Shown piece after piece: positions 1 through 9,039 of a stretch of DNA of 49,016 bases. A program made the position numbers and the translations under genes. Every line of letters begins with the position of its first letter. The first letter of the stretch is position 1. Source of the DNA: Pezicula radicicola (Eukaryota > Ascomycota > Leotiomycetes > Helotiales > Dermateaceae); contig PDUO01000129.1 in NCBI GenBank assembly GCA_003008705.1, positions 3,986-53,001 on the forward strand, given 5' to 3'. Below the pieces are notes generated by a model, which had not been told where the DNA came from, made no database searches, and was given only the letters and a program-made list of their open reading frames with translations.

Positions 1-1050
1 AAATATAAGAGATATATTATAATAAAATATATAATAAATATATTATCTTAAATTATCTTTTAAATTATTTACTTTTATAAAATAACTTATTTAAATACTA
101 TTATTAATCTAACTAGTTTAATAAAGATTTAATTATTATTATTTACTTCTCTCTTTTTATAATATAATTAAATTAATCTTTTATTATTATTAATAGTATA
201 ATATATATTAAACTATTAATTAATATTATATAAGATAAAACTAAGAGAACTTTTAATAAATAGATTAAAGATATAAATCCTTATTAAAGTAGTTTTAGTT
301 AATATATACTTAGATCTTTATAATAAGATATAAGAGTAAAAAGCTATAATAGATAAAATACTAGAAATAATTAAAGAATAATATATAGTATAAAATAATA
401 TTATTCTTTATTATTATCTTAATAAATTAATAAAATTAATTAGTTTATTATAATTTAAAGATCTTTTAATTAAATAGTCTTAGAGACTTATTTATATAGA
501 TTAAATAAAGTTTAAATTTTAATATTATAGTTTTAAAATCTTATTATACTTTTATACTTATTCTCTTTTTAACTTAGATCTTTTAACTCTTTATATAATT
601 TAAATATAGTTTTTATTATTTATTAAAAATTAATAAAAGTTCTATTAGTTTAAAATAGAAACTTATTATACTATATAAATTAATTATTTTAGAATAAAAA
701 TATTTAAAAATAAGAAATATAACTAATATATAAATTATATAAAGACCTTAGAGAAAGATACTTAATAGTATTAGATTATATCTTATTTTCCCTTTTCTTC
801 TCTTATTATATAAGTATAAAGAGAGGAGATAAGATACTAGAGACCTTATTATAATATAGTATAATATAACTAATATAATTAAATTATATAATATAATTAA
901 ATCTAAGATATTATATAGATATAGTACTCTTATATAGAAAGGAGTTAATAATTAAATACTTAGTTATATTTTAGAAATCTTACTAATAAATCAATTAAAT
1001 TAAATAAAATTATATATTAACTACTTAATTATTAGTATTTATATCCTCGA
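1..1050. repeat. AT-saturated RIP-type tract
   Basis: The tract consists almost only of A and T, with very few CpA or CpG dinucleotides and stop codons in every frame. That is the expected end state of a repeat hit by RIP. No transposon protein can be read. It is most likely the remnant of a transposable element, but the family cannot be named from sequence. Confidence 0.8.
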
Positions 1051-1051
1051 T

Positions 1052-1190
1052 TTTAGCCTGTGTAGTAATCTTTTTTTATAGTAACCTCTCTTTCTAATAC
1101 TTATTTTTTTAATATAAAATTAAATACAAACTTGAAAATTTCGAAATTACTATACTATAGTAAAAAAGGAGTGCTGCACAGGCCAGGACA
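1052..1190. mobile_element. MITE-like fragment with degenerate inverted ends
   Basis: The left end reads gattttagcctgtgtagt and the right end reads gtgctgcacaggccaggaca. These are imperfect reverse complements around an AT-rich core. The same end sequence (ctgcacaggctaaaatc) forms part of the terminal inverted repeats of the well-preserved MITE at 33881-34176, so this is probably a related, decayed copy. The outer ends and target duplication are not clear here. Confidence 0.4.
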
Positions 1191-1221
1191 CAATTTGTAC
1201 AAAGCACTGCACCTGGTCTTC

Positions 1222-1232
1222 TCGGTAACTGA
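1222..1232 (+). promoter_or_regulatory. Near-match to ETP-cluster site TCGGN3CCGA
   Basis: The sequence is TCGGTAACTGA, one C-to-T change away from the palindrome TCGGTAACCGA found intact at 8883. It lies about 230 bp upstream of the glutathione S-transferase remnant. The shared flank (tctcggtaac) and identical TAA spacer make chance similarity less likely. It would be a binding site for a GliZ/SirZ-type Zn2Cys6 activator; this role is inferred. Confidence 0.4.
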
Positions 1233-1461
1233 CGAAAGTAAACCCTATTACTTTCGACTACAGAAGTAACAATGTCTCCGAAGAAATCCTATTAAAAGGC
1301 CTTTATTCTATAGTATATCTATACAATTCTAATAAACTTATTTACTAAACGTACTAAACCTCCGTCCGTTAAAACAAAGGAAGAGTGAAAGATAGAAAAA
1401 AAGGACTAAAAAAAAAAAAGAAATACTCTTCTCTAAAATACCCATCAATAAGTTCTCCGCT

Positions 1462-2380
1462 AAATCTCTCAACACCGATATCCCTGACAAACCGCTCATG
1501 TTCGTCGTCGAAGGCCGCTACCAAAACTGGATCAAGCCGATTCTCTTGTTGGATAGTCTCTAAATCGACTACAACACAGCATCCTTGGACGGACCAGCGA
1601 CGCGGACGGAATGGTACACAAAGATACACCCGCAGAGATACGTGCCCGCCCGCCTTAATCGATGTCGAGTAAGGCCAGCGAGTCACGGCATAGGACAGTT
1701 CTTGGATCCTCCAATACTTGGCCAATAAGTATAATGAAAAGATGTTATAGAATGGTGTAAGTGCTGAAGAACAGTTGGAAATTGGGAATTAGCTTACGTT
1801 TAAGACTGCTTCGCTTGGGTATATATAGACGTATATATATATATTACTTGATTTTTATTTAAGTAAAACCTTGGATAATGTATTTCGGATTAGAGGCCGA
1901 GAGAGAGAACGCTGGCTAACTTGACTTGACTGCTGTTGTAGGCCAACTGCTAAGTATTGGGTATGGTATTCGATCCGTAAGCCCGAAGATTAGAATGCCC
2001 GAGCTTAGGAGAAGTAAGTGAGATCTCCTCTGGTCTGGAAAACTAATTTTTAGGCAAGAATAATAGGCGGCGCAAAGAAAAAAAGAAAGAAAGGTTAATA
2101 AATTCCATATAATGCTCAACGATCTCAAGGTTTAGTATAGCATTCTTGACAAGCATCTATCTCGGCCTGGACAGCAGTGGATGGTCTCAAAGATCGACCA
2201 ACAATCGCTGATATCTCCATTTATCCGTTTGCCGATGATTTAACGATGGTACGCATGGGCTTGGACAAGAATGACTTTCCGGCGCTGAAGGCTTGGAGTG
2301 ATGAATTTGCGAAGCTTCCGGGTGTGGTGAAGGTTTACGCAGAGATGGATTCACGAAAGAAAATTGAAATTGGAGAGTAG
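1462..2380 (+). pseudogene. Glutathione S-transferase pseudogene (GliG-like)
   Basis: In pieces across frames the stretch encodes a fungal GST. The N-terminal thioredoxin-like part includes GRYQNWIKP and DGPATRTEWYTKIHPQRYVP (about 1500-1650). A middle helix part follows (KYWVWYSIRKPED, about 1950-2000). The C-terminal all-helical part (2177-2380) includes DRPTIADISIYPFADD and ends with a stop at 2380. Breaks are an in-frame TAA after the first 110 bases, stops around 1730 and 2000, and a frameshift near 2180 between the GQQW and LKDRPT segments. In ETP pathways the GST adds glutathione to the diketopiperazine to introduce sulfur. The neighbouring dipeptidase, aminotransferase, P450 and NRPS remnants support this assignment. 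The GST family call is firm; the GliG-like role rests on context. Confidence 0.8.
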
Positions 2381-2960
2381 GATTGTAGAAGTTGGAGGAA
2401 CCTCCGGCTGGGGGTCCTTTTGAATGGGAGGCACTTACTGCCTCGCTTATAAGTAGAAAAAACTCAATTTATTCTAACTATCTGCATTCTGTTCTTACAA
2501 ATGTATATTACAACATATATTCAGAGATAAGGACTCCCTCCTTTCAGTGAGTACTATAATATGCCAGGTAAATGTGCCAAGGCATCCCCAACTCCCCCGA
2601 AGCCTCACAAAATGTACATGGTCATTGGCCGAAAGCCAAGAACAAGCATATATTCACTACTACCTCCCTGGGTATCTTCTTATAAGACGTATTAACGCCT
2701 GAAAATTATCGCACAGAAAACACAGAAACTTTCCTTCCTACTCCTAAATAAGGTCTCTCTTAACGAAAGCCTTATTCGGGCCGAGAAACTGTTGGTAGAT
2801 ATGCCACTGATAGGCAAGCAAAGCACTTCTTGGATCATCTTATCTAGCAATGTCCTAGGAGTACTAACGACTGGATAGATGGACATAATAACTTCCCATA
2901 CATAATTCGCGGGTAGTATCTAGGAAGAATTGGTGATTCAGAGGTCAATGCTCATGAAAT
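2381..2960. other. Intergenic, no gene seen
   Basis: This lies between the GST and dipeptidase remnants. No conserved coding segment was recognised on either strand. The probable 5' end of the dipeptidase gene (including its start) is degraded somewhere near 2880-2960. Confidence 0.5.
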
Positions 2961-4237
2961 GCCCATTGCCTATACGGACATTACACGGCTGCGTAAAGGA
3001 CGTGTCGGCGGAGTTTTCTGGAGCGCCTACGTACCATAGTTCGCATGCCTGTTTCTATCCCTCGCACTTTGTAACAGCTAATGACAATAGATGGCAATGA
3101 TGTAGCCCCGAGCCCAATGCAAACAACGACTTCTCGACTGATGTGGAGTACGAGAGTCTGCGAGCTACTTTGCAGTAGATTGATCTTATTCATACTCTTG
3201 CGGAAAAGTATCCCAGGGACCTCGGCCTCGCTCGAACGTCCCTTAAAGCATGGGAGATCTTTAGATCTAGTCGCGTTGTCGGTTTAATTGGAGTTGAAGG
3301 CTTGCACTAGATTGCCAACAGTGCAAGCGCTCTGAGGAATTTCCACCGATTGGGTGTTTGTTACATCACCTTGACTCATGATAGCAACAACCTCTATACT
3401 GGCGCGACGGTAAGCGACGATATTGGTAAATCCCATCAGCTACCGACTAAATTGTTAAGACTTCGTAGAATTCTCCTGGACCAATTCACGGTAGACTGTC
3501 AAAAAAAGGAGCCGAGATGATCAAAGAGATGAATCGTATCAGAATGTGAGAATATACCTCCCTCGACGGATAAAATGGTAGCATCTAGTTGTTAACCAGC
3601 TCTCATAGGATCATAGATCTCTCGCACACATCTATAGAAACCCAAAAGCAAGCCCTAACACTTTACAAAGCTCCTGTAATCTTCTTACATTCTTCTTGGT
3701 AAGTCCTTAACGTAGCTTAAATGCCGATTAAGGGATTAATGGCTAAAAGTTGAATAAGTTCTGCGTTGACCGAACACTTATGCAACAGCTTAGATGAGAT
3801 TCTAGATATGCTGAAAACTAATAACGGCGTCTTTATGATTTCCTTTCTATGTAAGTTGACGGATGCCAATAAAGCAACTCTTGAGAGAGTAGCAGATTAT
3901 ATCCAGCATGTTGGGGAAAGGATCGGCTACAAGCATATTGGAATCGACTCTGATTTTAATGGCACCATGCGAACGCCCTCGGGCCTTGAAGACGTCTCTA
4001 AGTTTCCTCTGCTCATTGCTGAGCTTCTCAGACGAGGAGTACCAGAAGGATCGGCTCAAGATCCAGTCGGTCTAAGATCCAGTCGGTCTCAATGTGTTGC
4101 GTGTCCTGGATGCAGTGGCCGAAGTGTCGATGACCATGAAGAGGGCAAAGGAAGAGATACTGCTCGATTTAATTGAGCCGATTTGGGACGAGAAGCTACG
4201 CAATGAGGTCAAGCAAGTACGCGGTGTTTTTGGATGA
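2961..4237 (+). pseudogene. Peptidase M19 (membrane/renal dipeptidase) pseudogene, GliJ-like
   Basis: Successive blocks match the M19 dipeptidase family in order. These are RKGRVGGVFWSAYVP (2990-3035), a block ending LIGVEGLH (3240-3310), RLGVCYITLTHDSNN (3350-3395), KKGAEMIKEMNRI (3505-3545), IDLSHTSIETQKQALTLYKA (3610-3675) and the long C-terminal block 3780-4237 with YKHIGIDSDFNGTM and GLEDVSKFPLLIAELLRRGV. Stops interrupt the first half (for example after WSAYVP and after EGLH). A 16-bp tandem duplication at 4058-4089 shifts the frame before the last helix (VGLNVLRVLDAV), and the frame then runs to a TGA at 4237. The usual SDFDG is SDFNG here. In ETP pathways this enzyme removes glycine from the glutathione adduct. 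Confidence 0.85.
4058..4089. repeat. 16-bp tandem duplication causing frameshift
   Basis: The unit aagatccagtcggtct is present twice head-to-tail (4058-4073 and 4074-4089). Sixteen is not a multiple of three, so the second copy shifts the frame in the dipeptidase remnant exactly where the conserved protein jumps frame. Confidence 0.95.
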
Positions 4238-4767
4238 GAAATTAAACAAGCACTGATGTTTTATAATTATATCTTAGACACTCACGGATATAATCTAGCA
4301 AAGGTACCAAAACAAAGTAATAAATCACTCATAGACCCTCATCCAATGCAACTTCCCACCATCACCTTCTCCAAATATGTGCCGATGTAGATAATCGGGA
4401 TACTTCTACATTATCTGATATAACTAAATAATAATCAGTGCAATAAACCATGGACAGTTTCCATCCCCATCAACATTCCACACCGTGATTCGAACAAGCC
4501 TCTTCAGAAAAGGTCTCCAGCCTGTGTCAAAAAAAAGCTAACCATATGAACGTTCACGCCCTTAAACCTTGTAGTACCTAGGAAATCGTTCTAGGTACTT
4601 GATATATTCGAGAGGGAGATTGTTCTCTCAGGCACCAGCAAGGAAGAGATTCTACAATTTCTATCATTTCCATTAGCTGACGATCCGGCTACTTCCAAGC
4701 TTTAAATTTTCGACTCGGATTTGGACGAGAAGCTAGCTGTGAAGGATTAGTCGTAACGTACCATATA
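4238..4767. other. Intergenic, no gene seen
   Basis: This lies between two convergent remnants (dipeptidase on +, methyltransferase/cyclotransferase chimera on -). No coding block was recognised. Confidence 0.5.
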
Positions 4768-5272
4768 TCAAGCACTAGGTGTCCCGTTAGGTCTCTGCGG
4801 CCACTTTGATTTCAACGTGTAAGCCATGAATGCTTCGTCCCTAGCTCTTACCCTTCCTACATCACCCATCTCATAAGCCATCACTTCAATAATATCATAC
4901 ACGACACCACTCCCCTCAGTGACGAGCAACCGATGAAAATCAGTCGGAGTCAACAAATGTACAACACTAAATACCGAAGGGACCCTCAAATAATCCTTCC
5001 CCTTCCCCTTTCCCTTCCCACTCCCATGATCGACGTAAAATTGCAGTTTCAGCTTCCCCTTTCCACCATCTAGAAATTCCAAGATCTTTTGGTGCTTCTT
5101 CTCGTAGTCGATTGAAGCCTTGATCAAGCCCCCAAAGGAGTTTTTGATCTACTCATGTTGATTCTTCATTCGCTCAATCTCCTAACGATTATTCTGTAGC
5201 ATATACTCCTTCTTAGCCTCCTCGAGACCCTCGTCGCTGACATGGACATGGGGGACGGAATCTACTGCCATT
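4768..5272 (-). pseudogene. Deletion chimera: methyltransferase N-terminus joined to gamma-glutamylcyclotransferase C-terminus
   Basis: Reading leftward from an ATG at 5272, about 60 codons resemble the N-terminus of fungal class I SAM-dependent methyltransferases of the UMTA/GliN type (MAVDSVPHVHVSDEGLEEAK, then EIERMKNQHE, NSFGGLIKASIDYEKKHQKI), with two in-frame TAG stops. The frame then changes identity without a methyltransferase core. The last 85 codons (SVVHLLTPTDFHRLLVTEGS, VVYDIIEVMAYE, TLKSKWPQRPNGTPSA) match the C-terminal half of gamma-glutamylcyclotransferase-like proteins such as GliK. Both families occur in ETP clusters, so a deletion has probably fused two neighbouring same-strand genes. 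Neither half can be functional: the SAM motif I and the GGCT N-terminal YGSN loop are absent. Confidence 0.6.
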
Positions 5273-5420
5273 CTTGTGTATTGATATTAGCAATAGAAGT
5301 TAATTAACTAATTAGTTCGGAATTAATTAAAGTTAAGTTGATGATATACAAATGCTGGTTGTGCCTTCTGGAAGCCGTAAGGCCGAGGCTAAGGCCAGGC
5401 TTGTAGTTGCACATAGTCTG

Positions 5421-5460
5421 TACACCCAGCACCAGGCTTATACACCCAGTACCAGGCTTG
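5421..5460. repeat. 20-bp tandem pair
   Basis: The unit tacacccagyaccaggcttr occurs twice head-to-tail and differs at two positions, both transitions. Confidence 0.85.
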
Positions 5461-5518
5461 TGCATATAGTACTAGATCTTGGCATAAATATGGTTACCGA
5501 GAACCTATAGTTGTGTAC
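5460..5518. repeat. 59-bp direct repeat, copy 1
   Basis: About 90 percent identical to 5666-5724 by eye, with mostly transition differences. It contains ggttaccgaga (5492-5502), the reverse complement of tctcggtaacc. Confidence 0.85.
5492..5502 (-). promoter_or_regulatory. Partial ETP-type regulator site in repeat copy 1
   Basis: On the minus strand this reads TCTCGGTAACC followed by AT. The left half-site TCGG, the TAA spacer and the CC of the right half are kept, but the terminal GA is not. It shares the same core as the sites at 1222 and 8883. Confidence 0.3.
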
Positions 5519-5665
5519 TGTGGAGGAGAAGACTCGTCACATAACTACACTAGAGAAGTAGGCGCGTGCCACTCTGTACCATAGTTCATTTCTCGCACAC
5601 TATAGCTTTTAGAAAAAACCACTTGCCCTGCACAATCATAAACCACCTCTTTCAGTACCAGATCT

Positions 5666-5724
5666 GTGCACATAGTACTAGATCTTAGCATGAAGCTGGT
5701 TACCGAGAACCTATAGTCGTATAC
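5666..5724. repeat. 59-bp direct repeat, copy 2
   Basis: Second copy of the 5460-5518 repeat. It contains ggttaccgaga at 5698-5708 and lies about 250 bp upstream of the aminotransferase remnant. Confidence 0.85.
5698..5708 (-). promoter_or_regulatory. Partial ETP-type regulator site in repeat copy 2
   Basis: On the minus strand this reads TCTCGGTAACC followed by AG. It has the same core and the same missing right-half GA as the 5492 copy. Confidence 0.3.
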
Positions 5725-5971
5725 AACATCAATTAACTTCCAAAAGAACGGCCGACAGACAACTCAGATGGCCCGAAAGTAGTCGAAAGGAGTCGACTAG
5801 TCATCTTTGAGTGGCACACATTAGAGAGGTTCTAGTGACTAGCTAATTGCTAGCTACATCGTCATTTTGGGAATCAACATCATTCATTCATTGCCTCTCT
5901 ACCACTCACTACCAGAATTATTTTCCACTGCACTACTGGACAGGAACAATTCAGGAGTTAGCACCACTACC

Positions 5972-6733
5972 ATGCTCTCACAGCGGGCCCGAGAACAAAA
6001 TGCCTGGTTCTTGGAGCAGTTTAAGCGACCACTAAATCGACAAGGATCGAAAAGCACTTTTGGCCAACATCGATCTCGCAACGGCAGACAGAGAATTAGC
6101 TCATTCGCCCCAAGATTCTCCCACTGCTCAAAAGGAACGACGAAAAAGGATTGAAAGCCGAGCATCTATTATACACTGGTGGGTTGAGAGGAACCCCAGA
6201 ACTCCTGGCGGCATTTTCAGGACTCTTCAATCACTTCTTCGCGCCGAGAATTCCAGTTAGGCTAGAACATGTTGTGACGGGTCCAGGGTGCTATCATCGA
6301 TACCTTAATCAACGATATATGCGACGAAGGCGATGGTATCTTGGTGACAGCTCCTATGTAGGGTACGTAACTAACTAACTACATTAACCTCGTGTTTGTG
6401 ACGGGAATGTTTTTTTCCCCTTTCTTTATTTTTCAATTGCTCATATATCACTTCACTGCTACATAGGAAGCTTCCAGATATCGGCCGTACTGCGAAACGG
6501 CGTTCAAATCATACCCGTACATGCGCCTTCTCCTGCTCATAACGACCATAATTCCCCACGGGCACCCGTTGCAGCATATCGGAATGCAGCAGAAGCAGCC
6601 ACATGCAACATCAGAGGCATTCTCTTTTGCAATCCTCATAATCCACACGGTCACATCTGCCCAGCCGAAACTATTGATGCTCTGCTTCTGTACTGCGAGG
6701 AAGCCAATCTTCACTTCGTATCCGACGAGATTC
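5972..6733 (+). pseudogene. ACC-synthase-type class I/II aminotransferase pseudogene, GliI-like
   Basis: From an ATG at 5972 the first exon begins with an RAREQNA segment. Across frames it then gives ANIDLATADRELAHSP, RGTPELLAAFSGLFNHFF, EHVVTGPGC, and after a frameshift a helix-turn segment (IIDTLINDICDEGDGI). A stop (atg tag) precedes a probable intron (about 6364-6467). The second exon (6470-6733) is open: NGVQIIPVHAPSP, then the PLP-enzyme signature CNPHNPHGHICP and LHFVSDEI. The match stops right after the cofactor Asp region, before the PLP lysine, so the C-terminal half is deleted. In ETP pathways this PLP enzyme (a C-S lyase) releases the free thiols from the cysteine adduct. The PLP family call is strong; the GliI role follows from cluster content. 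Confidence 0.8.
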
Positions 6734-6835
6734 TAAAGCTTCCGGGAACAGAGATGGGTTTTTATGGGACAGCTCTGGAATCGAAAGATCTAAACACTTC
6801 TACATCCTGTATGCTCAATTATCACCGCATCATTC

Positions 6836-8737
6836 TCATATCGGGGTTAGCTGTACTCTGCCATCGGGCAAGCCAATCCAACTGTCAGCCTAAAGCTCGA
6901 CGCCATCTAATCCTTCTTCTTCTTCTTCTCGTACCATCTTGAGCTGGTAGCATCTCAACAACTCATCCATTATCACACGGAGAATAATGTTAGCTACATT
7001 CTTCCCTAGACACTGTCGCGGACCAAATCCAAATCGCCACACGTTGTATCGCCGCGACTGCGGTTTTTAGAAAGTCAGCTAGCTAGCTCTTTTGCGAGAT
7101 GAGGTCTCGTCGACGAGAAATTTTAGCTACCGGATCCTTTTGCCCAAGATGCCTATACGGGTCGAACTTTGAAGCCCTCTCCCAATATGGGTTGTCTACA
7201 TTGATGGCGTAGGCGTCAACAATAGCATCCGTCTAATACTCTTGTTAGCCAACTTAGGCCATGTATTCTCTTTCGAAGAGAGAATAGTAAGCAATACTTT
7301 CTGAGGAATCACGTATCCGTCGATGACTTTGTCATCATTGGCAGCTTCGAGATTCGAGAATGCTACATCTACATATCAGCCAGACCGAGCTTGGTGTCGA
7401 AGGAGTTGTAATTATAGTGATCAAAGACACCTACGCAGGATTGAATGAAGTCGAGATGTTTCAAAAATACATGCGGCCAATAAAGTATCTTCTCGGCGAA
7501 GGTACTTCTCATAGGTTTCTTCTGGTTCGCTAGAATCGGTGTGCATCTGCATTTCAAGTTGTAGCTTTTGCTAAATGTCAATATGTCGAGCAATTCTAAG
7601 AACATTTCAAGACACGGCGTGAGCGGTAACATCTAAATTTACGAACCGCGATTCGTCGAGTGTTTAAAGGAGCTAGTTATTATTAACCAAACATACAAGG
7701 ATAAATTCGCAGTTTTCATAAATAAGACATACTTCCCGCATCGATAATTCACCTTTCTCTATTGCTTCCCACAATGCTACAATGGCGGCATCGCCTTTCT
7801 AGGTAGCTTCTTGATACGCTTACCTGATCAAAGTTTCCCAACTCTGCTTGAAGTTACGAAGACGTGACATCGTTGAACTAGGAAGATACTTAGTAATAGT
7901 ATATCGATTTATGGCACCCATGAATGTTTCTCTGAAGAGTTCTTCACTTAGAGGACCGAGTGAATGCAGCTCATTCCGTTGCTTTGCAGTAAGGTCACCG
8001 AAGAAGATACTAGCGACCATGAAGAATGGACAGTACTTTAGGTCATCCGTTGAATTGATAATGCACTCTCCCCCATTGTCATTTAACGTGTGTATAAACT
8101 CTCTAGCCTCGTGTATGAACGACTTAGACCTCATGAGAGACGTAGATCGATCAAAGTGGCATTCGAAAGGCTTTCTCACGCTTCGCTACTGTTGCTAGCT
8201 AACCAAACCAACGCAGGATCCGAGCAGCTCACCGAAAAGCCATTGTCAGTAGGCTTGATATGCATATGTGAGTCCTTGTAGAATGCTTGCACATGCTCTG
8301 GCTTAGTTATGACACTGTGGGCTCGTAAGCTTCTTTCTAATTTACATTACTGGATGCACACTTACATCTCCCGCTTGAAGCCTGACCAGATGCTGTACAT
8401 GGGCTCTATACTAGCTCCGCCATCTCTGAGCGGCACGTCTACCATTGAAGAATTTCTCAGTTCCTTGTCCATTTGGAAATTTGAAACGTACACCTAGGAG
8501 ATCCCTCAGGCCATGTAAGGTTTTGGATGGTTTTGGTAGATCCTTCGTCTAAATCAGCTGATGGGTCTTAAGCCGGACGATATGAAATGTCTTGGTGAAC
8601 TTTCTTACATCTATATCTGCTCTTGCAATTAATGACATTCTTGCAAAGATGTAAAGTAGTACAATTATAAACATGAGCGGCAATGCCAAGGCGATAGCTT
8701 GGGCAGTAGTCGCTTCCCGTATTACCTCTGCGAGCAT
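6836..8737 (-). pseudogene. Cytochrome P450 pseudogene (GliC-like position)
   Basis: Reading leftward from ATG 8737, there is a hydrophobic membrane anchor (8550-8737: ALALPLMFIIVLLYIF). A 119-codon block follows at 7820-8179 (FIHEAREFIHTLNDNG, YCPFFMVASIFFGDLT) and another at 7369-7632 (PCLEMFLELLDILTFSKSYN). Next come the K'-meander blocks ANDDKVIDGYVIPQKVLL (about 7290-7350) and VDAYAINVDNPYWER (about 7190-7240). The heme loop [14 protein letters not shown] with the axial cysteine is at 7000-7040, and the C-terminus WIGLPDGRVQLTPI ends at TGA 6836. Several frameshifts and stops separate the blocks, though some gaps may be introns. It shares a promoter with the NRPS. In gliotoxin synthesis the P450 GliC hydroxylates the diketopiperazine. 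Confidence 0.85.
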
Positions 8738-8882
8738 TCTAGAGTTGGGTTTAGCATGGATCGAGTATATTTGTTGGTAGACAATGACTTCGTTCCTTTA
8801 TACTAATCCCGTTCGGTTGCCGTCCAATCCACTGGACTATTCCGACGGTGAGTCTATAGTCTATGTTTGCCATGAGCCAGTC

Positions 8883-8893
8883 TCGGTAACCGA
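8883..8893 (+). promoter_or_regulatory. TCGGN3CCGA palindrome (GliZ/SirZ-type site)
   Basis: The sequence is TCGGTAACCGA, an exact match to the 5'-TCGGN3CCGA-3' motif reported for promoters of sirodesmin, gliotoxin and other ETP cluster genes. It lies in the 302-bp divergent promoter between the P450 (start 8737) and the NRPS (start 9040), where one Zn2Cys6 dimer could drive both genes. Its survival while the coding regions decayed is notable. The binding role is inferred. Confidence 0.65.
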
Positions 8894-9039
8894 TAGATCT
8901 GGTACACGGCGACCTGCAAGAGCCAAATATACGTACAAACTTGGACGAATAATATGATAAAATGGGTACCTTTAATATATACATCAAGATTTGGCTTGCT
9001 GGTTTTCTTTATGCAGCTCAACCCTGCGTCACCGATACC

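Larger units (their letters stand above)
5273..5971. other. Former divergent promoter with repeats
   Basis: This non-coding stretch lies between a leftward (chimera) and a rightward (aminotransferase) remnant. It contains a 20-bp tandem pair (5421-5440, 5441-5460) and a 59-bp direct repeat (5460-5518, 5666-5724). Each copy of the 59-bp repeat carries an inverted TCTCGGTAACC core. Confidence 0.6.

Noticed and set aside
1..1050. Possible reverse transcriptase remnant in the AT tract
   Set aside because: No motif can be read after such complete A+T conversion; de-RIP comparison with other copies would be needed.
1369..1725. 118-codon minus-strand open frame
   Set aside because: It is the antisense shadow of the GST remnant; the plus strand carries the conserved GST words.
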